Notes under the pieces: model-generated | What the model was told of the DNA's origin: nothing | The model's input: only the letters and a program-made list of their open reading frames with translations | Database searches by the model: none | Assembly: GCF_000722685.1 (NCBI RefSeq) | Contig: NZ_JPFV01000012.1 | Location: 1-64,000 of the forward strand | Reading direction: 5' to 3' | Source of the DNA: Streptococcus mitis | Lineage (GTDB): Bacteria; Bacillota; Bacilli; Lactobacillales; Streptococcaceae | Length of the DNA stretch: 64,000 nucleotides | Made by a program: the position numbers and the translations under genes | Part shown: piece after piece, positions 9,594 to 16,565 of the stretch | Position numbering within the stretch: the stretch's first letter is position 1 | How the letters are laid out: each line of letters starts with the position of its first letter

Positions 9594-10979
9594 TCAGTCC
9601 ACACCTGCGACTTCCGCTTCGCACGTCGCCTGCGTGGACTGTCTGCTGTTGGATAACTTTTTAATTTCCTCCAAGAAATCATATCCTTTTGGTACAAGGG
9701 GAGTATAAAACTCTGATATGACACTTGTTCCTACATCAACATAGCCACGACCTTTGATTCGCTTTAAGAAGAAATCCTTTTGTACGTCACTGCCAAACAT
9801 CATGCCATAGCCCATTTCAGACATACGACCTAAAGCCACTCTGAAATTAAACTGATCACGGATTCCGTCGCCTAAATATTTTGCGTCTGGACGTTGACAA
9901 GCCAGTATTAGAAAGAAGCCAGCTTGACGACCTAACATGACAATCTGTTTCAGCTTATTCATAACTGCGGTGTTTTCTTTTGTTCCCAGCATTTCCATGA
10001 AAGCGACGTATTCATCAAAGATTAAGAAGTGTGCCGGGAGACCTAAGTAAGCATAATTTTTGCCAGTCTTATAGTTCTTCATCTGCTTCATTTCCTCACT
10101 ACGTTTCATCATTTCTTCATAGAATGTTTCAATGCAAGAAAGCAAGTCTTCTTTTCTATAGTAGACATTTGCCATCACAGAACCTAAGTCCGCAAGGTCA
10201 GCATTTTTCGGGTCAAGAATATACAGTTTTGAATCTGTATGAAGCAAGGCTTCAATCAGTGTCAGTATAAAGTAAGTTTTACCGCCACCTGTACCACCAG
10301 CAATCAACATATGAGGGAGCTTATCATATTCCCACCATACGTTTTTCATTAAGCGAAGTTTACCATCTTTAGCTTCTACTTCATCAATAGAAATACGACT
10401 GGCTATGGTGTCATAGAGCAAAGTATATTCCACATAGGAATCCTTTAACTCTTTATCCGTCAGCTCACAGTACAAGCCACTCTCTAATTTCTTTTCCAAG
10501 TGTAAGAGTTGGTCTTGATATTTTCCCAGCGTGATTTTCACCCGTATCTGTATCAAGCCATTTTTAAGTCGATAATACATTTTAGGGAAGTAGGTTATCT
10601 TTTCCTTTGTACGACCAGCACTATCTTTAAAGAAACCCTCTGTTTTGACCTGTTCAGATTCATACCACTTGTTTTCAAGTATCATCTTTGCCAGTTTTTG
10701 ACGGTGGTAAAGTTGTTTAACCGTATCATAGCGAACCCGTTTGAATACAAACGCTACCAGCAAGCAGATAAGAATTGCGACACTGAAACTGATAATTAAA
10801 TAGGGAATGTCAATCTTATCTGCTTGTGATAGGTTAAAATCCTGCCAGTTGATCTGCTGGATTGTCTTCACATGAAACAGTCCGACAACCAGCAGGAAAA
10901 CAGGCAGGAGTGACGCTATCGTAAAATGAAAGACTAAATCTTTACCAGATGGGCGAATCCTTTTACCACGCTGTTTCAT
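9594..10979 (-). CDS. orf21: Orf21, FtsK/SpoIIIE-type coupling ATPase (TcpA)
   Basis: 461 residues with two N-terminal membrane segments (about 15-35 and 52-72), then an FtsK/HerA ATPase domain. Walker A is GGTGGGKTYF near residue 230 and Walker B is FLIFDEYVAF. It is the coupling protein that delivers the relaxase-DNA complex to the channel, TcpA-like rather than VirD4-like. It lies between orf22 and oriT as in Tn916. Confidence 0.93.
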   Translation of the reverse strand: MKQRGKRIRPSGKDLVFHFTIASLLPVFLLVVGLFHVKTIQQINWQDFNLSQADKIDIPYLIISFSVAILICLLVAFVFKRVRYDTVKQLYHRQKLAKMILENKWYESEQVKTEGFFKDSAGRTKEKITYFPKMYYRLKNGLIQIRVKITLGKYQDQLLHLEKKLESGLYCELTDKELKDSYVEYTLLYDTIASRISIDEVEAKDGKLRLMKNVWWEYDKLPHMLIAGGTGGGKTYFILTLIEALLHTDSKLYILDPKNADLADLGSVMANVYYRKEDLLSCIETFYEEMMKRSEEMKQMKNYKTGKNYAYLGLPAHFLIFDEYVAFMEMLGTKENTAVMNKLKQIVMLGRQAGFFLILACQRPDAKYLGDGIRDQFNFRVALGRMSEMGYGMMFGSDVQKDFFLKRIKGRGYVDVGTSVISEFYTPLVPKGYDFLEEIKKLSNSRQSTQATCEAEVAGVD

Positions 10980-11007
10980 GCGAAAAAGTCTCCTTTCTAC
11001 CTAGCGA

Positions 11008-11394
11008 CTATTTGTCTTGTGTCGGTTCTTTCTTTGCTTGTGGTTGAGCTTTGAATGAACTAGAATCCTTTGTCAGCACAATATCGTCTGCCTTGATATA
11101 CCAGTCAACATCTGCTCCTTGATAGGTGGCAGTAGCAACGGTGTCCGCAATGGGATTGATAAGTTCCACCCGTGCGTTATAATCAAACTCTTTCAAAGGC
11201 ACGCTGGCAGGAATACTTACTTGAATCATGCGTCCTTGTCCTTTGGATTTTAAGTCATAGGTACGTTCCTTGATTTCATCTGAAACCGACCCGTCTTCAT
11301 TTTGGATTCTCACTTCACGACGTAGAGCAGAGAATTTCAATTCTCCAAAAGTCGTGTCTTTATCTAATACAATGCCATTTGCTAATCTCATCAT
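11008..11394 (-). CDS. orf22: Orf22, YdcP/DUF961-family protein
   Basis: 128 residues. It shares the layout LRLAN/..TFGELKF....RTYDLKS.GQG with its neighbour Orf23, so the two are tandem DUF961 paralogs, as in Tn916. Such proteins are conserved at the head of Tn916/ICEBs1 transfer operons; their biochemical role is not established in anything I can recall. A Met-Met start at 11394 has an AGAGGAAAA ribosome site. The last 15 residues are Gln/Lys rich and likely disordered. Confidence 0.9.
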   Translation of the reverse strand: MMRLANGIVLDKDTTFGELKFSALRREVRIQNEDGSVSDEIKERTYDLKSKGQGRMIQVSIPASVPLKEFDYNARVELINPIADTVATATYQGADVDWYIKADDIVLTKDSSSFKAQPQAKKEPTQDK

Positions 11395-11409
11395 TTTTCC
11401 TCTCTTTCT

Positions 11410-11724
11410 TTATTCTTTTATCATGTCGTCAGCATGTAAAAGGTAATTTGTAAAACCACGAGTGCCGATTTTGTAGCCCTCTGCGGTAATACGTGGATTG
11501 ACTAACTTCACACGTTCCTCAAAGCCGAAATGTTTTTCGCCAGCTTCAGCAGGAAGCACCACCACAATATCATCTGCTCTTTGAACATCAGAATAGAGAT
11601 TATAGCTTCTTGATAAGACAGTTAGCCGTCCGTTGATTCTTCGCTGAACGACTTTATCCTCGCCAGCAAATTCTAAATTGCCGAATGTTTTTTCCATGTT
11701 GGGAATCACAAATTTAAGTTCCAT
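11410..11724 (-). CDS. orf23: Orf23, YdcP/DUF961-family protein
   Basis: 104 residues, paralog of Orf22 immediately downstream. Shared features are the TFGNLEFAG opening, the SRSYNLYSDVQ strand and the NPRITAEGYK....FTNYLLHADD end, parallel to NPIADTVATATY....WYIKADD in Orf22. It is the first full-length gene of the Tn916 transfer operon. Exact role unknown. Confidence 0.9.
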   Translation of the reverse strand: MELKFVIPNMEKTFGNLEFAGEDKVVQRRINGRLTVLSRSYNLYSDVQRADDIVVVLPAEAGEKHFGFEERVKLVNPRITAEGYKIGTRGFTNYLLHADDMIKE

Positions 11725-11746
11725 ATTTTTACCTATCCTTTCTTTT

Positions 11747-11821
11747 TTATTGGCTGAATGAATGTTTGATGGTCTTAAAGAGTGGGGAACGACCTTTTGA
11801 TTCTTGATTTTTTGTTTTCAT
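11747..11821 (-). CDS. 24-residue basic peptide at the head of the Tn916 transfer operon
   Basis: From 11821 the minus strand reads MKTKNQESKGRSPLF followed by KTIKHSFSQ and TAA. GAAAGGAAGTG lies 8 nt upstream, a good ribosome-binding site, and orf23 follows after 22 bp. It occupies the position of Orf24 in Tn916 maps, though I am unsure the published Orf24 has this length. The peptide is strongly basic (about 6 Lys/Arg, one His). No function known to me. Confidence 0.55.
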   Translation of the reverse strand: MKTKNQESKGRSPLFKTIKHSFSQ

Positions 11822-11854
11822 AAGTTCACTTCCTTTCAAAATCGGGTAAAAAAA

Positions 11855-11881
11855 TAGACACCTCATTTTTTGAAGTGTCTA
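11855..11881. terminator. Inward terminator near the Tn916 end
   Basis: An inverted repeat TAGACACCTCA/TGAAGTGTCTA (11855-11865, 11871-11881) is followed on the minus strand by seven or more T residues. It would stop transcripts entering the transposon from the flanking ThiF/M16 genes before they reach orf23. Confidence 0.65.
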
Positions 11882-11965
11882 CCTATTAAATATTCAAATT
11901 TTATTGGAAGTATCTTTATATCTTCACTTTTCAAGGATAAATCGTCGTATCAAAGCTCATTCATA

Positions 11966-11987
11966 AGTAGTAAATTAGTAGTAAATT
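11966..11987. repeat. Tandem 11-bp repeats, putative Int arm sites
   Basis: AGTAGTAAATT occurs twice head to tail, about 70-90 bp inside the Tn916 end. Tn916 integrase is known to bind direct repeats (DR-2) near both transposon ends through its N-terminal domain; position and repeat form fit that role. Confidence 0.65.
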
Positions 11988-12039
11988 GAGTGGTTTTGAC
12001 CTTGATAAAGTGTGATAAGTCCAGTTTTTATGCGGATAA

Positions 12040-12549
12040 CTAGATTTTTATGCTATTTTTTATATAAAATTTATATATAGTTTCTAAACTAACATACTCA
12101 ATATTACCTCTAGTACCAATAATATCTATTGACCAAGAACTATTTTTAAAAATTACTCGATTATCATTAATAGATTTTTTACTATTTTCATACTGATTTA
12201 ATTCAATTAAGACTATTTTCTTTTCCCTCAATAGTTCATCTTCAGTAATAGAAAGATTGAAAATCCTACTTATCAGTATTTTAAAAATTTTATTGAAATC
12301 TTCAGCTAGACAGTAACCACTTAAATTAATATAATCTCTAGATGTCTCTCCTTTAATAGCTGCACCATTCATATCAAACAATTCATTTAGTGATTGTTCA
12401 TTCCCTGCTCGTATTAGTAAATGTTCAATAAGATGTGAAAATCCTAATTCATTTACTTGCTCAATACTAGTACCTGCAACAAACATCAATGAAAAATATG
12501 CAAATTTACTTGCTTGATTTTTTTTAAATATAATTTTCTTATTCATCAA
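12040..12549 (-). pseudogene. M16-family zinc metallopeptidase, 3' end cut off by the Tn916-like insertion
   Basis: 169 residues, of which the last 6 or so are encoded by transposon DNA. The zinc-binding inverted motif HLIEH (in GFSHLIEHLL, near residue 38) and the surrounding M16 N-domain are clear. Complete M16 peptidases have about 400 residues or more, so over half the gene is missing; its remainder should lie left of the Tn916 element. It overlaps the ThiF gene by 11 bp, so the two were co-translated. M16 proteases often cut leader peptides from modified peptides (PqqF/G, TOMM pathways), which fits the neighbours. Active protein is unlikely. Confidence 0.85.
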
Positions 12550-13660
12550 TTTTTAGAATCTCCCAGAGTTTACTTTTATCGAAATCATGACCACATGTAG
12601 GACAATGAGATTGCTTAGAGAAGTGCTTGAATTCATCTTCCCTAAAACTATAAAAATCAAATCTAAATAAAGTATTCCAAACATTACTATTTTTCTCTGT
12701 TACACAATCTAACCATTTCTTCACAACCCATGATGACAATAATAGAATATTAGTTAAAATATTTGCAGTTATTAATTTTCCATCATAGTTTGAAAATTTT
12801 TTAACTAAATTTTGAAAGTTATCACTATCTTGTTCATAAAGTAAACAATCAACACAGCCTATATTTTGAATATTAGGATTACAAAATAAGAGTTTACCTG
12901 CGCTACGTTGGCTAAAACAGTATATACTAGGGATATTAAATAAATAGCATGCTCTATTTACTAATCTTTGTGCTATATAAGGAGGTTCATCCATACAACA
13001 AAATACCCAGTCACTTTCAGAAATTTCTTTTTTTACAGCATCAACAGTGCTCATTTTTAATTTTCTTTTTGTGACTACACACTGATAATTACGTTTTAGA
13101 ATACAATCTTTTACACAGTCAACTTTATATTTACCAATATCGTTAAAGGTAAACATAGATTGCCTATTTATATTATTTTCTTTAACAATATCATCATCGA
13201 CTAAATGAAGTCGCCCTACCCCTAATTGGGCTAATTGTAATGCGATATGAGAACCACCGGCTCCACATCCTAGTATGGTAACTTTTAAATTACTCAATTT
13301 TTCAAGTAATTTAATCCCACCAATACCTTCACTAGAATAATAAGTTTCTAGTGATTCATTAATTAAATAGTGATCAATTTGATTTACAGGTCTATCTAAT
13401 ATTTCTAATAAATTACGATCAGAAAATTTAGATATATATTTTTCTATAATATTTTCGGATATATCATATTTTTTTCTTAATAAATCTTTAATTTCTTCAA
13501 AGCTATTAATTCCATTGCAACAAGAAATTAAATCTGACCAAAAATCTGAGTATCCTGTAATTTCTAATACATCAACATCATCAGCTCCAATTCTTAATCT
13601 GTCGTTCTTCCATTGGTAAACGATTCTATCCTGGTTCCATTTTGGGAAATAATTATCCAT
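12539..13660 (-). CDS. ThiF/E1-like adenylating enzyme with N-terminal RRE-like domain
   Basis: 373 residues. Residues 1-95 look like a PqqD-type winged helix (RRE) that would bind a leader peptide. From about 130 comes the E1 Rossmann fold: GCGAGGSHIALQLA, acidic VDDD and the NINRQ nucleotide-binding motif. Two CxxC pairs (GCVDC near 265 and CPTCG near 355) suggest a structural zinc. MccB of microcin C7 and PaaA of pantocin A are ThiF relatives that modify short ribosomal peptides. It lies 158 bp after a 27-codon peptide gene and overlaps the M16 gene. Substrate and reaction are inferred; the fold is secure. Confidence 0.85.
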   Translation of the reverse strand: MDNYFPKWNQDRIVYQWKNDRLRIGADDVDVLEITGYSDFWSDLISCCNGINSFEEIKDLLRKKYDISENIIEKYISKFSDRNLLEILDRPVNQIDHYLINESLETYYSSEGIGGIKLLEKLSNLKVTILGCGAGGSHIALQLAQLGVGRLHLVDDDIVKENNINRQSMFTFNDIGKYKVDCVKDCILKRNYQCVVTKRKLKMSTVDAVKKEISESDWVFCCMDEPPYIAQRLVNRACYLFNIPSIYCFSQRSAGKLLFCNPNIQNIGCVDCLLYEQDSDNFQNLVKKFSNYDGKLITANILTNILLLSSWVVKKWLDCVTEKNSNVWNTLFRFDFYSFREDEFKHFSKQSHCPTCGHDFDKSKLWEILKIDE

Positions 13661-13767
13661 TTTATATCCTCAACTATTTGATAAAAGCATGCAAGATGAA
13701 CATGCATGCTTCTGTTATACACGAGAAGTCGATTAATATTATTGACTTCTTTTTTATTAATACAAAC

Positions 13768-13800
13768 TAATTTAAACTCTCTTTTTAAGAGTTTAAATTA
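13768..13800 (-). promoter_or_regulatory. Long hairpin between peptide gene and ThiF gene
   Basis: A perfect 13-bp inverted repeat (13768-13780, 13788-13800) with a 7-nt loop lies 18 bp after the peptide stop. Only a broken T tract follows, so it may be a leaky terminator or an mRNA-stabilising 3' stem that yields more peptide than enzyme. Two further inverted repeats lie in the same gap (13724-13750 and 13687-13711). Confidence 0.55.
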
Positions 13801-13818
13801 ACTAAATCTAAAATTATC

Positions 13819-13902
13819 TTAGATAAAGTACCAATTAGTTGTATCTTCTTCACGAATTTCTTCAAATTCTAACTCCAAAATGTTGAAATCTTCCATAATC
13901 AT
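13819..13902 (-). CDS. 27-residue acidic peptide, candidate RiPP precursor
   Basis: The frame starts at 13902 (MIMEDF), chosen because AGGAGG lies 8 nt upstream; in-frame ATGs at 13908 and 13896 are alternatives. It ends EEDTTNWYFI and then TAA. The N-terminal part is leader-like: seven Glu/Asp and one basic residue among residues 4-19. The last five residues are aromatic and aliphatic. It lies between the ABC exporter (20 bp away) and the RRE/ThiF enzyme, where precursors of modified peptides usually sit. The EE pairs recall pantocin A, whose ThiF enzyme acts on adjacent Glu residues, but I cannot place the modification. No homolog recognised. Confidence 0.65.
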   Translation of the reverse strand: MIMEDFNILELEFEEIREEDTTNWYFI

Positions 13903-13921
13903 GATCATCACCTCCTTTCTA

Positions 13922-15505
13922 TTATAAAACAATAATCTGATCAAACTCTTCCAATATTTCTGGATTTTGATCATGAGTAATGACAATAACAATTGCATCT
14001 TTAATGGATAGAATGTAATCCATTATTTCTTTTGCTTTTATTGGATCAAGGTTACTTGTAGGTTCGTCAAATATATAAACTGAATATGTTTTGACTAAAA
14101 ACCTAGCTAAATCAATTCGTTGCTTTTCTCCTTCTGAAATGATTTGGTTTGATTGAGCTAGGTTTTTACGAAGGAAGTCTTCATTAAAACCTAAGGATTT
14201 TCTTAATTTTTCAGTTAAATGAAGGTTTCTAGCCAATTTGATATTCTCTAGAATATTGCCTTCAATCAGAAAGTCATTTTTTTGCACAAACGCAATATCT
14301 TTATATAACTCCTCTGAGGAAATATCAATATTCTGTTTTCCGTTGATTTTTATTTCTCCATCATAAAGATTTTTTGGATAATAATTTAGTATTAATTTTA
14401 CTAAAGTTGTTTTCCCAGCTCCTGAAGCACCTATAATTGCATAGCGCTTGCCTTTTTTAAATTCATAGGAAAAATGATCAAATAATATTTTATTTTCAAT
14501 TTCATAATGTAATTGGCTAATAGAAATGGTCGAAATGTTATCACAATCAATTGTACTTGTTTTATGGGAAGTTCCTTGATTTGTCTCATATAGATTTTCC
14601 TGGATATTATCAATAATGGACTTGCTACTGCTGATTAAATTTTTATTGTAAAGAATAGATTGTAATGGAGCAAAAACACCGTTTAATAATTGAATACTTG
14701 CTACTAGTAATCCAATAGTCAGTAAGTTATTTCTTACAAAAAAGATACCAGCGACCATACAGGATAGTTGAGAGCCAAAACTTAGTAAAATCCCAGTAGT
14801 TGAAGCTAAGTCTTTTAAGAATTGATATGTTTTTCTGGACTCTTCAAATTCTAAACTGATTCCCTGAATTTTTTCTTGGGTCCAGCTTTGAATATTTAAT
14901 AACTTAATTTGTTCAAAACCATTAATAAAGTTTGTCATTTTTGACAAATAGTGATTATTTTGTAGAGAATAATTATTTGTTGATTTAGTCATTAACTTTC
15001 CAGGAATTTGTGATAGGAAAACCGTTATACTCGACAATAAAAGGAAGACTAATGCTAATCGCCATTCTATATAAATAATAGCAACCACACTCATGATAAG
15101 GCTCCCTAAATTTGCAATTAGAGAGATTTTAGGGATTAATAAATTTTCTTGAATAAGGTCACTGTTTTTGGTGATATTATTTAAGAAATCTGAATGGTTA
15201 CGGTTGTCAGTTTGGTTAAATTCACGCGATAAATAATGTAATAAGAGACGCCTTTTTAGATCTAAAATAACTTTTTTTACATATTCGTTTTTAAGATAGG
15301 AATAGGAAGAAGAAATCAAGAACCACAGTAAAATCGAACCTACAGAAATAGTGATATGAAAGAGTAATCCACTATTTGAATTAGATATACTATCAAGTAT
15401 TCTTCCTAATTGCAGAGAGAAGAATGTCATTAAAAGAGCACTTGTCAAACTTAATAAAATAATCAAGAAATATAGTAATTTATATTGTTTCATAATCTGG
15501 TTCAT
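13922..15505 (-). CDS. ABC exporter, fused membrane and nucleotide-binding domains
   Basis: 527 residues. Six membrane segments fill residues 1-300. The ATPase domain has Walker A GASGAGKTTL (near 360), a signature-like SEGEKQR with Glu in place of the usual second Gly, and Walker B VYIFDEPTSNLD with a downstream switch His (ITHD). No N-terminal C39 peptidase domain is present, so leader removal must come from another enzyme; the neighbouring M16 protease fits. First gene of the four-gene cluster. Codon use is AT-rich like the rest of the cluster. Export of the 27-residue product, or immunity, is inferred. Confidence 0.85.
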   Translation of the reverse strand: MNQIMKQYKLLYFLIILLSLTSALLMTFFSLQLGRILDSISNSNSGLLFHITISVGSILLWFLISSSYSYLKNEYVKKVILDLKRRLLLHYLSREFNQTDNRNHSDFLNNITKNSDLIQENLLIPKISLIANLGSLIMSVVAIIYIEWRLALVFLLLSSITVFLSQIPGKLMTKSTNNYSLQNNHYLSKMTNFINGFEQIKLLNIQSWTQEKIQGISLEFEESRKTYQFLKDLASTTGILLSFGSQLSCMVAGIFFVRNNLLTIGLLVASIQLLNGVFAPLQSILYNKNLISSSKSIIDNIQENLYETNQGTSHKTSTIDCDNISTISISQLHYEIENKILFDHFSYEFKKGKRYAIIGASGAGKTTLVKLILNYYPKNLYDGEIKINGKQNIDISSEELYKDIAFVQKNDFLIEGNILENIKLARNLHLTEKLRKSLGFNEDFLRKNLAQSNQIISEGEKQRIDLARFLVKTYSVYIFDEPTSNLDPIKAKEIMDYILSIKDAIVIVITHDQNPEILEEFDQIIVL

Positions 15506-15896
15506 ATCTTACTCCTTAAGTAACTCTGATGAGAATATTATAATCCAAATATGAAAATCAGAAACAAACTTCCCGTATTGGGGACGCAATGAATAGTTTA
15601 CACTAAATATAAAAAAAATTATAAAATAATTATTTTTTAAAATAAGAGGAGAACTCATATTTTTATTTAACAATGAATATATCACACTAAACCAGATAGA
15701 ATATACAAGTTAATTTGTACCGAAATTACTATATATTATAAGAAAAATAGAAACTCTAAAGCATTCTGTACACTTTAATTTTAATTCATCTCTTTTTGTT
15801 TCTAATACAGAGTATTGAGACTGGATTATAAGCACATCAACAAAAAACTCTATTCAAACCTACCTTTGAATAAAGTCTTTTAACTATCTAAAAAGT
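15506..15896. other. AT-rich intergenic region upstream of the peptide cluster
   Basis: 391 bp without a convincing gene. The right edge holds a terminator (15842-15876) for the upstream genes. A TATAAT (15618-15623, minus strand) about 110 bp before the exporter could be its promoter, though no clear -35 is seen. The sequence is rich in A and T runs. Confidence 0.5.
15842..15876 (-). terminator. Terminator after the 98-residue membrane protein gene
   Basis: A 12-bp stem with one mismatch (15847-15858 against 15865-15876), a 6-nt loop and a run of six T on the minus strand separates the Tn5252-type genes from the peptide cluster. Confidence 0.7.
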
Positions 15897-16193
15897 TCAC
15901 ATTTTATGCTTATTTATGGAGTTAATGAAGCGCCAACTAAATCCTAGAACCAACATCAGATTGATGAAAAAGTACACAGCCGTAAAACTAGTTAAACCAT
16001 GTTGTCTGATATCATCAAAATATAAACTAGGTTCAGTAAAGAACAGATAAATTCCATAGACCTCCACGAAAATAAGAAAACTGATAAAACCAATAAGGAA
16101 AAGTCCACTGGCAATAAGAAAGAGTCTCCATAAAAGAATGAGAATTCCTCCTACTGCTAAAAAAATTACTGGGATAAGGAGTAAATCATTCAT
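15897..16193 (-). CDS. Small membrane protein of the ICE
   Basis: 98 residues from MNDLLLIPVI, chosen because AAAGGAG lies just upstream; the frame opens 7 codons earlier. Three hydrophobic segments (about 4-22, 26-48 and 68-88) make it an integral membrane protein. It follows the 94-residue gene with 13 bp between stop and start, so they are co-transcribed. Family not recognised with certainty. Confidence 0.7.
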   Translation of the reverse strand: MNDLLLIPVIFLAVGGILILLWRLFLIASGLFLIGFISFLIFVEVYGIYLFFTEPSLYFDDIRQHGLTSFTAVYFFINLMLVLGFSWRFINSINKHKM

Positions 16194-16206
16194 GACTTTC
16201 TCCTTT

Positions 16207-16491
16207 CTAATCAATCAACTGACGATAATGGGTGGCAAGAGAGGAATCAAACTCTTCTAATTTTTGAACTAAGTCCAAATACTCTTCTTTTTCATGTTCT
16301 TCAAAGTCCACACCTTGATGATTCTGAAGAGCGATTTCCAATTGACTAGTGAGCTCTCGTTTAGAAAAACTGTAATCCCCTGTCACTTCCTCATAATGTT
16401 CCTTTAACTCCTTGTAGGCTTGGTATTCTTCAGGTGTTTGAAATCCCTGTACCAAAGCCTCTTCTAATTGATAATAGGTATCTTCCATCAT
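16207..16491 (-). CDS. Conserved ICE protein of unknown function, acidic
   Basis: 94 residues, rich in Glu and Gln with predicted helices and no membrane segment. I associate it with small DUF596x-type proteins (perhaps DUF5962) found beside the large methylase-helicase in Tn5252-type ICEs; that number is from memory and uncertain. A GAGG ribosome site precedes an ATG-ATG start. It lies 74 bp downstream of the 2,072-residue gene. Confidence 0.65.
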   Translation of the reverse strand: MMEDTYYQLEEALVQGFQTPEEYQAYKELKEHYEEVTGDYSFSKRELTSQLEIALQNHQGVDFEEHEKEEYLDLVQKLEEFDSSLATHYRQLID

Positions 16492-16565
16492 AATCGTTAC
16501 CTCGTTTCTTTCTATCTTTATTCTACCGCGCTTTTCTTTTCTTGTCCGCTATTTATATCTATTTT

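Larger units (their letters stand above)
1..12055 (-). mobile_element. Tn916-family conjugative transposon, conjugation half
   Basis: The run orf23, 22, 21, 20, 19, 18, 17, 16, 15, 14, 13 followed by the orf12/tet(M) leader is collinear with Tn916 and all on the minus strand. The end lies near 12,055, where transposon sequence (GCGGATAACTAGATTTTTATG type end) meets the reading frame of an unrelated M16 peptidase. Just inside the end are two tandem 11-bp direct repeats (11966-11976, 11977-11987) that look like Tn916 integrase arm-binding sites. tet(M), regulatory orfs, xis and int would lie left of base 1. The boundary is good to about 6 bp. Confidence 0.9.

Noticed and set aside
13040..13660. 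ThiF gene as a molybdopterin or thiamine biosynthesis enzyme
   Set aside because: The N-terminal RRE-like domain, neighbouring peptide gene, exporter and protease fit peptide modification, and no moa/thi genes are near.
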